A stretch of DNA of 64,000 nt from Orthonyx spaldingii (Eukaryota; Chordata; Aves; Passeriformes; Orthonychidae), in the NCBI GenBank assembly GCA_013397795.1, contig VZTJ01003250.1, forward strand, positions 686,783-750,782, given 5' to 3'. Below are positions 38,501 through 52,927 of this stretch, one piece after another. The notes under the pieces were generated by a model. The model saw only the letters and a list, made by a program, of their open reading frames with translations, ran no database searches and was not told where the DNA came from. How positions within the stretch are numbered: position 1 is the first letter of the stretch; each line of letters starts with the position of its first letter. The position numbers were made by a program, and so were the translations under genes.

Positions 38501-41500
38501 GTGAGTAAGCAGAAAACAAAAGAAAAATCACCAACTCCAAGAACAGGAATGTTTTCCATTTTTATGATCTGTCCGTGACAAAGTGAACGCTGATATGAAT
38601 TAACAATCCAAACTAAATTTACTAGACTATATAACAAGACCCTAAATACTGAAGTCACATTTTCATTATGAACAAGTTTTACAATGTACTTGGGCCAGTA
38701 CTGCAACTAGAACACTGACAGAGTTTTAGCATTTGCTGAAAATGCACTTTGGTGAAGTTGATTTATCTGTAAAACACCTTGCTACACAAAGACAACTTTC
38801 ATACAGATTCATTTGGTGCTTGGCTACAACAAACCAACTGCTTAAAAGCAATTAAAGTCTATGCACCACAATGAGAGAAAAAAACTTACAAGAATTTTCT
38901 CAGGAAAGCACGAGACTTTTGCACAGCAAAGGTGCAAACTACTTTAAAAAGACAGCAGTCAATGTTGTTTATAAACCACTGTTGATTACATGCAAGTTAA
39001 GTTGCTCTTAGTTTGACAGAAGCAGTATAACTCAATAATGCAGAACAGGTGCTTGAATAAACTTTTGAACACACCACACAGCCAAAAATATTACTAGCAA
39101 ATGTGATTTTTGATTCTGTGAGAAGAAAAAAAGCCAGAAATCAGATATATACTTCAAAATATATTTCCACAGTATCTAAGACAGGCAACTATGATGAGCA
39201 GGAACCTACAGACTCTGAAATAGGCAACTGAACTTCTGTCCATATAGGAATTGTATTGTTCTGAGGGTAATTGTGAGAACATAATTTTACATTTGGAAGC
39301 TAAGTGTTTACCCTATATTTTTAAAAAACCATCCTTATTAAAAGCTAAAACTACAAGAATCCAAAAAGGTAAAATTATACAGTTCAGAAAACATGAACTA
39401 TCTCTAATATGCTACTCATAGTCTGTGTTTTAAAAGATGAAGGACATACCTTTACACACACAAAATAAAGCTATCACTGCTTAGTGGTCTGTAGGAGTAC
39501 TTTCAGTTATTTTTCCTTATCCTTGGAAACATACATTACTCTTAATACAGTAGCATCCTGGAATTTTATAACATTTAGGATTTCTTTGAAATGAAAAGTC
39601 CATTTTATTGTTTTTTAATTAAATCTTTTCCCCCGAAAGGTCTTTAAAGGCTCTACAAACCACCTTGCATTTTATTATTGCTGACAGTTATCTAAACCAC
39701 GCTTGAATGCCCTTTTTATCCTTTAGTGAGCAATTGAAAGATCATATGCTAAAAAGACTTGTGCTTTCTCTTCTTCTAGCCCTATAATTAAGGCATTTTA
39801 ATACATTTCTTCATAGTCATTAAGAGAGCACAATGTTAAAAATTAATGAAATGAGACAATTTTGAGTTTAACAACCATAAATATACACAACATAAATTTG
39901 TCTCAATTGTAGATACGAAAAAAAGCCTTCTTGAAATCACATGATGAGATTACTGAATTGTCAAGATTTTGTCTTTGCTGTCTAAGGGTATTTAAATGAT
40001 GTATGGTAGCCTGACAATACTACAGTGTTGTTACATACCATACAAGAGAGGTAAACATTTCTGTCAAACATTCAAATTCCATTGGGTTTTTGTTTACCTT
40101 ACATAGATGTCTATTAAAAAAAGTGGTATTGCTGGATGATGCTGAAATGGGGGAGGAAAGAGAAAAGAGGAAGCAAGACAAAGGCATATGAAGGGAAAAA
40201 TGATCAAAAGTCAATAGTAAAAAACCTGACATATAATGAAAAATACCACTATAATAACACCCACTTACAGCAGTATGTTAATAATGTTTATAATAGAACA
40301 AATAGGATTTTCTTCATTTGGATTTCTTTTCTAAGAAACAGAGATCACCATATTAATGTATCACATATATTTGCAACAGAGAAATAAATGGGTTTCTTTT
40401 GTTACATGGTGAAAAGAATTCAGTGCTTCTAAGTCCATCATCATCACTTCCATATACACCAATTAAACAGAGGGTGCAACTATACTATAGACACATTATT
40501 ACTGAGTATTTCCAAAAGACATTACATATGAGCAAATTATACACCTTATCTTTTAAAACTAAGTTAAGTTTTTCAGGAATTAAGTTCTTTATGCTTTCTC
40601 ATCTAAATTAAAAAAATGCAGTGCAACACAGAGCAAGAAGGTAAGAGATTTTTTTTTCCCTTAAGAAAGACAAAATAAAAAAAAAGAGAAGTTGCTCTCC
40701 AGAAGATTTTTTAGGGTTGTCAGACTGTTATATTATAAACAACCTTATTAGTCCTTTATAATTACAATAGGTACCTCTGGACAAGATCGAGCAGACATGA
40801 CAAATGCTTCCGACTTCTTTTTAAATCGAACCTGGAAGGTCATCGCTGAACAAACAGAATGCTATACAACTGGGGCCATAAATTGTGAAAGCTAACAAAA
40901 AGGTAAGTTTTTTGATATAAAAAATTAAAATTATTCTATTCAGAATTTTCTGTATAAGATCTAGAAATAGGAGGATGAAATAGTTTAAAAGAGATAAATA
41001 TGTAAAGAAAAATAAATCTTTAGAAGCTTTATTATCAAAAGTTTTTTTGGCAGTTGAACCTGTATTTTAGTATTAATATGTCTTTAGAGTAGTTGCTTTA
41101 TTTTACAAATATTGTCTTATAGGTAACTCCCTAATGAGTATTTATCCATGTTTGCATTTACTTTTTTTACAGCACTATGATGAAACTGTGGACAGTTAAA
41201 ATAAAACCACTCAGTCTCAAATCTACGGGATTTGCTTGCTGCTATCTTCACATCAAGTCAGTAAAAGGATAGCATACTACTGTGCATTTTTCTTAACATT
41301 TTTATTTTGTTTTAAGATCATTTAACAGTACTGGTAGTTTTGGATTAAATTTAATTTGCATGGAGATAAACAGTAACTTAAGTGACGGGAACTGGAGACC
41401 AGTTGATGGATTCACTTTTAAATCTCGTATTTCAGTTTGGAGAGGAAATGTAAGGATTGAATTAGAAAGCTGTAAACTCTTGATGAGAATTAGTGGTATA

Positions 41501-44500
41501 GAACAGAGGAAAATGAAGCCTTCAGTTATTTTCCTTACAGTTAGGCTGAATGAAATTGTAAATCAACAAAAGATTTGGATAGCATTCAATTCAACAGCTT
41601 TACCTAATAAAAGTTCTAACAGAGCACTGAGCATACCATTTGAAACAAATATGAAATAAATATGAAATATGAATGACTTTAAAAAGAACCATATGAGAAG
41701 CAAAACAGTAAAATCACCAAAATTCAAGCAAAGGAAACTTGAACTGAAATGTATGATGGGCAATTAAGTACCTATTTTGACAATTCTAAGTGGTCAAGTT
41801 TTTAAAGTATGACACAGAAACCTTAACCTATCTATGCATGAGTGATAAATGAGGCATTTTGTGTCATTACATTCTCATAAATCACCTTCTTTAACTGCTG
41901 ATGGCTTTTATCAGCTCTAACCTTTTCAAGCTTCTATAAGAGTGCTAACATTTTCAACTTTGACACATACGCAGTTTACAAATTCTGCAGCTGATTAACT
42001 CTGGACAGAAGCTCACTGCCATCATTGTCTTCTTCAAGTTTGGTTACAGCTTCAGTGTCTCAAAAACTCACAGGCATCCTTCGTATGTCAGAAAATACCA
42101 CTTCACTTTGTTGGGCTGTTTTGCAAAGGATCCAAGATATTTCTCCTTTTGAAACAAGTAAATGAGAATATACTTTCAAAAGTAGTCTTCTACAGAAAAA
42201 CTGAAATATGTGTAGTTTTCATTACTTTAAAATAAATAGCACTTTCCAAATATAGAGATAAAAGTAATATGATCAATTTTACATGACTTTATAATTTAAA
42301 CAAGCTTGGAATCAAAAAAATCGACTACACAAGAAATGTTGCTTTAAAAGTCTCCGAGGTAAATAACAATAAAAAGTTGAAAAAATTCTAATTATTGCTG
42401 TGTGTTGTATATCTGACATTACAGAACATTGCAATTATAAACTGATCATGACCATGGGCTCTTAAATAATTTTGTGGGATCCCTCACTAAATTCCTCTCT
42501 CAACTATTTTGCAAATTTTAAAGATTATAAATAGCAATATCTCAAAACTATAAATTTCACAGATTCAAATTTCAGCACTTCAGCACTTAGAACATGAAAT
42601 GAATTCAACCATGATATACTCAGAATACAATAAATGAAAGAACAGAAAAAAAGTAGAGGAAAAAATGTTTTATCCAGTGTAAGCAAACCCAGAGATTTCA
42701 AGGAACACTAGCTTTCTATAGGAACTAAAATTAAATTACCGATTTGCCTGACACATTCAGATTTTGCTACAAATAGATGATAAAATAGTTGATAAAATCT
42801 CATCTAGGTGTCTGTCTTATAAAACATTTTAACTTACTGTACTATTCCAACAATGAGAAGCCAGCCATATAGTAGCTCTTTCTGCCTTAGTAGCATCAAG
42901 ACACAGTAAGAATTGTACCGCAGCTTTAATCTAAACACTTGAATTTTTGCTATTTTTTAAATTTTTAAACATGCCGAATGTAATTTCAGATGTATTTCAT
43001 CTATTGAAACAAGCAGTGACTCATTCACTGAAATGAATTTCCAAGATATGATTGATCTAGACACTGAAACAAAGCCCAGGTTTAAAGAGATACTGTCTTT
43101 AATAATATTAGTCAGACTGAAATTTTTATGTTGGTTGTGTGACCACCGGAAGCCTGGTACTTCAGATGGTATTAGTTTTGATAAGAGCTAACTAGACAAC
43201 AGACCTAAATAATGAAACATGAAGAGACAGGCTTGGAACATGCAAATAGGAATGTCCACAGAGTCTCATGCAGCTGATTGTCTCTTGTTGATAAACAACG
43301 CATCTTAGAAAAACAGTGGATGAAGGAAAAATTTTTGCGGCATCACAACTAAATTAGCCTTGCAGTGTCAATATTTAAGGCCTACCCATAAAAAATTTCA
43401 AGTCCTTTATTTCACTAATAATGTCACACATCAGAGAACCTGTGCAGTTACACTTTGACAATTCAGATGTAAATCCTGGAATGTCTGTAAGTATTCATGA
43501 CAAAGGCACATTTATCATTTAAAACAAAAGGACATGATTTCTTGATGTTCATATCAAAGACTAGTGATGGATGAGAGCATGCTAATCAAATGAAAAGAAG
43601 GAACAAAGATGCTTATATTTTGATTAGGAGAGGGAAATGAAGACCTCTTTCCTAAATAAAGATTTAAACATTCATAAAGTATACACACAAACATATACGT
43701 AAGTGTGTATAACATACAGTGCATGCTTAGGAGCTTGATATGTTCTCTAGCAGAAATGCTACAAATGCTAACTAGAATAACTGCCAATTTACTTAAGGTC
43801 AGAAGAAGCCACATAACACAGACTTTGATAAATTCCAGTTAATTGCTTACGAATTTATAGGTGATTTACATTCAAAAGCAATTTTAGCTTTCTCCTATTA
43901 AAATTCAACAAGTAATAAAAGAGAATAATTTAAGGGGTTTTTTTTGTAATTTGTCTTCTATTGCCTTAGTTCTAGGTTTAAATTATACTTCCGTAACATC
44001 ATCTTTATGTGACTTAAAATTGCATAAAATCAATGTAAATATTACTGCAGACAAAAATGTAGACTGTTTAAGTGAGATGCAATATTGCAAGATAAATGTG
44101 GAAATTCAGAGCCGAATTTTATTGTAAGCTTTTACATTTTTGATACTCAAGTCACCTTACTTCAGTGTCTTGCTTTGCATGTATCCAAATTTTATCAAAC
44201 TAATTATGCATGTTTAGCAAGAACTAAGAAACATCAAGAACTTTGCTTACTCATGAGAGTCACAATTGCTGCCAGTGAAACAGCCAAAAGTTTATTCAAT
44301 TTGTAGATCCATGTGCAGTGGCAAGGTTCCATGAGGTTCAGTGATACTTTCACAAAGTGTTGGCAAATGATGATAACATGCAAGTCCTTGAAATCCATCT
44401 TTCTCATTCTGCTGTAAAGAAAACCCCTCTTTTCCATTAAAATTCTGCAATGCATAAACAACTTTTTGATATCCTCAAGAAAGCACCGCAGTCACTCCAA

Positions 44501-47500
44501 TGCTGAACTGAGAAAGAAAAGCCTTTTTGCTAACTGGAGAACTAGTCATCAAACATACTTGTTTATAGCTTGCTGTAGTTATGAAACAAACAAAGTACTA
44601 AAAAACTGAAAATAATTTAAAAAATGAGTTCCCATCACACAGTTTTCAAGAATTTACATGAAGGAACATTTTACAGTCTCTACAAAAGTAAGCAATTGAA
44701 CATAAACTGGTGGCACTGAGGCAGAAAAAATATATTTGAATTAAAAATATTCTTAATGCATTAATTTTTACCCGACCAGAAATGCATTTGAAGTTAAGAA
44801 TGATATAACGTAGTATTTACAAAAATACACCAATGCCAACAACCATTTTGCTCTGCCACTCAAAAGCTTTAGTAAGATACATCTGATGATATGCTTAACG
44901 CAACTTATCCAAATATCCTCAGTGCCTCCATTAATGCAAGATTAGTGTTCTAGGGAAGCAGATTCTTGTGCACTGGAAACTGAAATCCATATTGTACAAT
45001 CACTCAGAATAAACAAAATGAAGGAAGTTTCAATATATACATTTCAGTCTCATTTTTAATAAAAAAAACCTCTCTGAGAGCTCTCACAGAGGCTGAACGG
45101 AAATGTTGTACACCATAGTGACATTCTATTTCTTTTTGCCTAAGCCAACATTTAAGCACAAGTAATCTGTGGAACTGTGTGGAAATGTGATTCCTGTCCA
45201 TTAACCGCTCAGGGACTACTGAATCTACTCATTTTGTACTTCAAATTACTCTTAGATTGTGCATTAACGTCACCAGTCTCATGCTTTTAAATACTTTATT
45301 TACTGAGCCCTATCTGTAATCAGCTATTGACTTTATTTATTTTTTCGTTATATTAATATATATAGTTTTATATATAACTTTATATACAAACTTTATAGTT
45401 TTTTATACATAATAATTTATAATTTAATATATTAAAGGCTGCTTAAGATAAACACAATTCCTCGATCTCTTGGACCTTTTTTGAAAAATTTACTGGATGC
45501 TCAATATATATAATATTCAATAGCATGTGAGAATAATTTTTATGCAACTCTGATAGTTAGAAAGATAGATAACTCAATTATTAGATCATCTATCAAAATA
45601 TTCAGATGTGTAAGAGGCTACTAAAAAGATTGATGACTGAGAAAGTCCACTGATTCTCTAGCCATCATATCCACACATTTGGCTAGACAACATTTTTCGC
45701 TGCCTTCACAAGCAAGCTTCATTACCCATCACTCCACTGAAAAGAGTTTATTATGAGGCTGCCATCTTGGCAAGACTATTATTTAGATGATAAATGTTGG
45801 GGGAAAAAGTGTGTCTAGATTTTTTTTTAACATGAGCTTTCTGACAGATAAAACAAACAGCATCTACATTTCTAATTAACTTAAATTTGGCATATACAAA
45901 TACAGGTCAGTAAAGCTATGATATGCTACTAGATTATCTTCCGTCTGAATCTTGCCCTTAATTTGCAAAATGTAAATTAACTAATTAGAAGAAAAGCAGC
46001 ATTATTTGTGACAAAATACTGCTTCTACATTTTTTGCTTTGTGACATTTATGATCAACTGTGGTCCTTCATTCTAACTTCTAGCAGATAGATAATTACGC
46101 TCATACTAATTTATTAGGCTTTTAGCATTGTAACCCAAATAAAAACTAGAGATTTCTGAAGGCAAAGAAGCACAACAACGGTGACATGTAGCTAAATGAC
46201 ATACTTGCCAGTTTTATTTCACTCTCAATATTATGCTGTTAACACATCTCACATGAATACAGGTACGAATATTTTCACTTTCAATATTCATGTACCTGAC
46301 TCAGAGGAAAGTTTCTATTAATGTTATTAAAATCTTCTTGAAATCTCTGTATCCCTTCTGTACATGATGCATAGTAATAATATACTTATGCTTTGTTCAT
46401 TAGTACTAAAGAGTTAAATTTCACTTTATACACCTACTATCCCCCTTAACTGTCATTTGAAATGGATTAGACTAGCGTCTGCAGAGTTAGAAAAAGGAAG
46501 AGGGAGTTGATCATTCTTGAGTTTCAGCCCAGCAACTTGACTTTGTTAAATAAAAAATATATGATACCATAGTTTACAGGAAAGGATTCTTTTTGCTTTG
46601 GTTTGGTTTGAACTATTAGTAGATAGATAAAGAACCAACACTAAAAAGTACATTGAAAATGTCAGATGCAAATGTCAATTAAAAATTACAAGGAATTCTG
46701 AAAGGCAAGGTCTGTGGGGGGTTGACATTCTTTGACATAGTGGAGTGTCTGCAACCAGGCCTTTGGCAAGAATAGCAGGATCTATGCTGTCAGCTCTTAT
46801 CGTACATAAACTTAGATGCTTGTCTAATCTGAATGAGAAATACCAGGAAAACTGGAACTGAAGCCTTGCAGTAATATGGAAGAAAGCTGAAAATGCTCTA
46901 TCTACACTACATGAATCTCCTGTGACAAGAAAATATTTAAGACAATACAGAAAAATATAAGGGAAAAATAATGTAAACAAAGATATGTACTGTTTCATTT
47001 ATTATTTTTTTATGCTCAGGATGTAACAATCTAGCAATGAAAGAGGTTCACATAAGTGAATTAAATTATAATCAAAATTCCAGTTTCATGTCTGTATTAA
47101 ATACAGTATCTAAGGAGAACAATATATGAAAATATATACTTAATATCAATCATTCAAATATAAATGATAATATGAATAAAATATGGCCTGTTCTTTCTTT
47201 GCTTTGACAAAAATTAGTTTTAATATAAAATCAAACAATCTACAATGCTCAGCAAAACAATTAAAATTATAGCAATGCTATGCGTAAGCCATGGTCTCCA
47301 TGAAAATGTCTTCATGCTCTGTTATTCAACCACATTGTTGAAGAGAGCATGACAGGCAAAATGTAAAAACACTACTTTTGAGCTGGAGTAAAAAAACGTA
47401 TTTTTCATAAGCTACATGTTCATTTTTATACTGTTTATCTGTCATTAAATAAAGACAAAAATAATTAATATCAAATGCTATTGGAAGTAGGCTAAATGGA

Positions 47501-50500
47501 TTTAGGACATTTGTGAAATGCAGAGATGTGCCTTTATATGTGTTTGTGTATGTATGCCTATTTGAATGTACACATGAATTTGTGCAGAAGAACACAGAAT
47601 TTTACCATCTTCACGAAGTAAACTACTGCATTTTCTACTAGTAAACTACTAGAAAATGGCATTTTTCACTGCTTTTGGTTCTCGTCTGTAAACAAACGTA
47701 TCTTACTCAGTGCTACTAAGGTAAGCAAGCTGGCATAGTAATTCACTTAAAAAAAGTTAATTAGTTTTGAAGAAACTTACGATATAAAGTCCCAAGCGGT
47801 AAAAATCACCATAAACTCTCTCTTCTATCTACATCCATTTTTGTTTGAGATTAATTTAGTAATTCAAGTGGAGCCAGAAGGGAGAGAGAAAAAGGGGCAT
47901 AGCAAAAACCAGCATATGTGAAAATCTACAAGCATTAGATGGTTAAACAAACCCTAAGCCCCTCAGTGTTGCAGTAGGGTCAAAACCTTTCAGCATTGTA
48001 CCAGTATGTCAAAAAATGTCAACAAACCATCATACTGCAAGAAGAAGAAGAATGACCTTTCAGTTCTTTATGTTTGGGCTGCTTTGGATGCTGGGTATGC
48101 ATGAACAGTTTTCCTAGCTACTTGACAAATGCAACTCCCAAGGTTTCTTCCAAGTCAAGTTGTTACAATGGCTTTCAACTCACCAATACAATTTTTTAAA
48201 CCATCTGCAACTGAAGAATACTGAACTTGTTAATAGAACAGACATCCATAAACTCACAACAGATCTCCCTCTTCCCCTACCATGTACAATCACACAATTA
48301 TTACTTCAACAGTCTTCACAGTAACCTGTTAAATCTATTTAAAGAGATGAACAGCAAAAAATGTCTATAATTCTGATGTCCTGTTCTGATTCAGACTGCT
48401 CACTTGTAATTCATCCTTACAGTTAACTGTAAATAAATTTGAACAGAACACTCTTCTCAAAAAAGCCTAGGAACACATTATCTGTTTGTGTTGTGAAATA
48501 CAATCCCTTGCATCATTTCTGTTTGCATTTATCTGAAATAAATACCCTTTCATTAATCGATGGGGCTCTATGATAATTTGATAATTTTACTATGACTGAT
48601 AGTTATGAAGTCTCAAGATCAGGCATAATGTACTAATTAACAACACAGTGAATCATGAATTTAGGCTTCCAAAAAGTGTGATTACTATTTTAAAATTACT
48701 TATGGGAAACTTGCTTTTATTTATTCTTTGAAAAAAGCAGAAGCACAGGACTAACAACATTTAGAACACAAACGGCTGAAGGAATTTAATACAGTGATGA
48801 CTTACCATTTTTATTCCAACAGAAGATGAAATGCTTCTTTTTCACTATGTGAAATTGCCTTTAGTTTAATAACAGTGTCAAATATGACATTTTCCTACGG
48901 TCTTCCTCACATATAGTAAAGTTTCTTTAGCTAATAATGACGTCAAGCTTTCTCCTGGTACTCTCTACAAATTACATTCCAGACTGTACATATGCCTTGG
49001 CTATGCTTGCAGAAGACAGAAAATGTAAATTGCTGTATTTGAGTTTATATCTTCTTATAGCAACTCACTGACAGTGCACCCACTAATTACTGTTTGAACC
49101 ATGTGCTGCTGATCTGTATATCCTTAGAAAACACTAGTCATGCCTGTCAGCTCTGACTAACAGACTTTTGCAGCTAGGACTCCAATTTTTAACTTAAATT
49201 AGAAAAAAGTTATAAAATCAGACACTATGGAGGAAAAAAAAAAGAAACAGCAACATTCATCTAAACCCTAAAATAATTTACAACATGTTCATGGACCACA
49301 TTTTAAAGAGCAATGTAACTTCCTGTTCATGCTCTCCAAATTACCTTTGGTCACACCGACTATTTAACAGGGTTTATCCTCATGGTTATAAGAAATACAC
49401 CAATGTAGAACAGGGAAAAACGAAGTGTGGTATCTACTACATGTGCACAAAGCCATTATATTTTGTGCATGGAGTTTTTGGTTGCTTTTTTTTTTTTTGT
49501 TCACCCAGTGGCAGTGTAAGCTACAGCCTGCTCAGTGGATGCCACCACTCTGAAGGAACAAACATACTGAGGGAAGTATATGAATCACTTTATACTAAGT
49601 TTGTCCAGTATATAAAATAGCTTTTTTTCTAAAACATCACTCTGGAAAATCAATCTGGGAATATGCAAGACAAAACTTGCCTTTTCCTGTTTCTTTATTA
49701 TTGAAAAATCTCAATATCTAAACAACATCTTAGATTATAACTGTGCAAATCCACTGACAAGGTACACTTTGTACATTTTTAATGTGAAGCTTAATTTGAA
49801 GATGAGGTTGCAGTGCACCACTGCAATTGAAAATTGCCTAACAATACCATTGATGTATGAGCCATAAAAAACCTTGCTAAGCTGTCCCTGCAGAACTCAG
49901 AGTAATAAAAAGGTGTTCTTTTGCACTGAGGTGAACAGACATGGTTGACTGCATCTAGGGAGCTGTTCTGTTAAATGAGAAAGTGCCATTTCTTTCCTGT
50001 CAGTACAGACCAATTCAAGATACTCACAGATTTAGTTAGCACAAAGTACAGGATTTAATGATATACACATATAACAGCAAACAAACCCCAGCTATGTTCA
50101 AAGCTTTTAGTCAGATTGTGAGTAGAATTCATCTTACATCTGTGACATATAAGAAAAGAACGCAGAAACTTTTCCAATTTGACTCCTAATATTTAGAGAA
50201 GCAATAAAAAAGCTGAATGGAAAAGGTCTCAAATCTCTCACTTTCATTCCTTTCAAAGTATCTAGATTTGTATTTCCATCCACATCTAACATGTGATACA
50301 GATTTTCTCTTGAATTTCATTTCTGCTTTAAGTTCAACCAATGGGACAGGTTTACAAAACCTTAAACTATTACTTGAGTGCAGTATCATCTGTATTGTGA
50401 ACTCATATCTGTTCTCCAAATACTTTCTGTTTCAAGAGGAAGAGAGACACAAAGGTATGGTGAATTGACTGAGAATCTGGTTCTCACTTGAGAGAACCCT

Positions 50501-52821
50501 GTATAGACTGATTAAATAATACAAAATTGATTCACAGTTTGTGCAGCTACACCTGTGTCCTTTCATATAATGGTTTCAGAGACCAATGAAAGTTAACTGT
50601 CTAACCTACATGAAACCTAATCTGTCAACATGTGTTCATTAACCCAACTGTCATTATATGAGAAGCTACAGTAATTCAGAACTCATTTCAGAAGATATGG
50701 TACTGTCAGCTTGGCCAAGTAGTACCAAAATTAAAACTAACAGGATTTATTCTTTAAAAAAACCCCACAGAAATCTGCCTAGTTTCCATAATTAACCTAA
50801 ATTTTGGATTTAGGGTGTAACAAATCTTAGTATGGAGATTTCTAGTTTCCTATATATGAATGTAAATTCACTATATTTAAGAATCAACCTTTTTTGTAGA
50901 TGTATTCAGTACAAACAGCTATAACAGCAGATTTGGCAAGATCTCAAAACTACTTCCAAAATGTTTTATTGATCCACGTATCATTCCAGTCTAGCTTTTG
51001 CAACATTAAAGATACTTGACTAACAGCTCAGTGAGAGATGTTATTCCATTTCTGAAGTTGAATTATTAATTGGTACATGTTAAAATTAAAATGAAGTTAG
51101 CGACGTCTTAGTTTCTTGATAAAAGCATAAGAGAAGTTTCCTTTGGAAATGTCAGATGCAAATGATACATACTATTCTCAAATGTTTTACACTAAAATGT
51201 GGGTAGACACTTTGTAGCACAAAAAAAAAGGCAGACATTTCGATGGCAATTTTAATACAAACAACAGGATCAGTGCCTTCGTCCTACCTGTCCATGCACC
51301 TTTCACCCCATCACAACTTAGTATCTTTATGCTCATGTTATCTGTTTAAAATTCACTTCTTGGAGCTGCTCTTCTCTGATACCATCATGGATCCCTTCAA
51401 ATACACCCTTTATGCTCATAAAGTATTCCAGCCAGCGCATCTAAGAGCCTTCTCCCAGCCTGAGCTGCCCCATTTCCTCTACACTGATGTGCAGTTCAGC
51501 ACTGTTTGCATCACAATCTCTCCTGCCATTCTCACCATTTGCCTAGATGTTGTGTATATTCAAATTTCTAAGTTTTATATTCTGTGTTTCAAAATTTATT
51601 TTCTACAACTTTCCAAGAGTATAATATCTTCATCCAACAACTGGCAGTCTGCCAAGTGTCCCACTACCTTGATTCAAGTTTTCCAATTCTCTGCTTTCTT
51701 AAACTGTCAAATAAAAGCAAGTCCTTTTCATATCAATCAAGAACGTTGCTGCAGAGCATAATTCCGAACTTTGGATGTTATCGAGATCTGGTTTCCCTTT
51801 CTCTGCTACCTTCTATTGAACCTACTTTTAAGGTATTTCCAAAGGTAATGCTAGCTATTTTCACATTCAGCTGAATACTAATGGTCACCAGACTAGTCTC
51901 TGATACTCGCACATACCCCCTTTTTGCTGCATGTTCACAAACTTGTGCCATGTTCTCCACTATCCCTCTGATGGTCTCTTGTGGACACTGGGAAGACATA
52001 TAAATTTATGCTTCAAAAAATCTCTTAAGAAAACTTTAATTTATCTACTCACTATCTTGCATAGGGTTCTACCACATACAAAATTGGCATTGAAGATGAA
52101 GCATTGTGTTTAGTATTTTTTTTGGAAAAAAATCCGCCAGTGAGGAGGTGTCCAGTACCATGGAAAGATTTATAAATATACACAATAATGACTTTTAGAA
52201 CAATAAAGCAGAAGTACTTTAACCATATTTAAAAGAAAGTATCTTTATACCAATACCATCAACATGCCACAAAATTCTGTTTAGAGTAATTTATTTGCCC
52301 CCTTACGTCCTGGAAATACTTACTGCATTTTCAATTTGAAGATAATTGTAATTATTGCTTCAAATGTAAATAATATACAAAAGAAATACTTTATTAAAAA
52401 AAAAACCAACTGTGTTGTCCTACTTACAATGACAAGGAGCAATAATGTTCTTTGTACACAAAATCCACTTGGTTAGACGGTGAAGATTTTTTACACATTT
52501 GTCACCTTGCACGTATTCCAAAATCTTACAGCAAAATCTTCGTTCAAGCTCATATACTAAAACAATGGACATATAACTTCTGTACCAAAAAACTTACTCT
52601 GTCATCTAGCATCACTGCAAAATCCCCATATATATCTGCTGTATGTTAACAATTCAGATCTCAATTTTCCACAAACATTCCAACACACCAACTTGAAATG
52701 CTAATTAATGACATTCAAAATGTCAGATTAGTAACATGTAGAGTCAGTAGCATTTTATCCAATGACTTCTTTTTAAAATGAAGCCCTATTTATCTATAAA
52801 GGAAAAATAATAGAAATATAC
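35516..52821. other. Unique intron sequence, no gene seen
   Basis: About 17 kb in which only the AT-rich tract near 45.4 kb and small T- or A-runs (for example 13 T near 49486) stand out. No CR1 copy was recognised. The 172-codon frame at 51243-51761 was examined and rejected as a gene. Confidence 0.55.
45340..45436. repeat. AT-rich low-complexity tract
   Basis: About 100 bases made almost only of A and T with TATATA and TTTATA motifs. Could be an easily unpaired or matrix-attached stretch, but this is a composition observation only. Confidence 0.8.
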
Positions 52822-52927
52822 CTGTTCCAGTAGCTCCAAAACTGGTCCTGCAAGTAGGCTTGGTGGCTACTTTCATCACCAAATGAGGCTTTGCTTTCAA
52901 TCCAGTGAATTACGTGTCCTTCCACAG
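52822..52927 (-). CDS. CDIN1: CDIN1 internal exon with nuclease ESK motif
   Basis: A 106-nt exon on the minus strand, the last CDIN1 exon seen. The acceptor is TTCTGCTGTCACCCTAG before 52927 and the donor is GTATAT after 52822. It codes VEGHVIHWIESKASFGDE and then SSHQAYLQDQFWSYWN, ending with two bases, AG, of an arginine codon. WIESK supplies the E-x-K of the PD-(D/E)XK nuclease signature. The exon is almost identical to the human protein; the differences seen (SHQAYLQDQ against SHHAYLHDQ) are from memory. Reading past the donor reaches a stop after nine codons, so intron retention would truncate the protein. The expected continuation, starting RFGPGLV, is not found downstream to position 1. 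Confidence 0.96.

Larger units (their letters stand above)
1..52821 (-). other. CDIN1: Very long CDIN1 intron (or intron plus 3' flank)
   Basis: Everything below the donor at 52822. The missing C-terminal exon should code RFGPGLVIYWYGF. I looked for its codons on the minus strand and found no spliced match, so the exon probably lies before position 1, making this an intron of at least 52.8 kb. CR1 fragments, simple repeats and a candidate regulatory block inside it are listed separately. If a divergent or alternative last exon was missed, part of the region would instead be 3' flank. In other amniotes the region beyond the CDIN1 3' end leads to MEIS2 (established synteny, not visible here). 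Confidence 0.65.

Noticed and set aside
47618..47662. Hairpin-like and repeated AGTAAACTACT motif considered as a microRNA precursor
   Set aside because: The paired arms are only about seven bases and the loop is too short and imperfect for a microRNA hairpin.
51243..51761. 172-codon open frame on the + strand, the longest in the window
   Set aside because: The + strand here is pyrimidine-rich, which lowers stop frequency. The product shows no recognisable domains, lacks a promoter or splice context and overlaps another open frame at 51584-51874.
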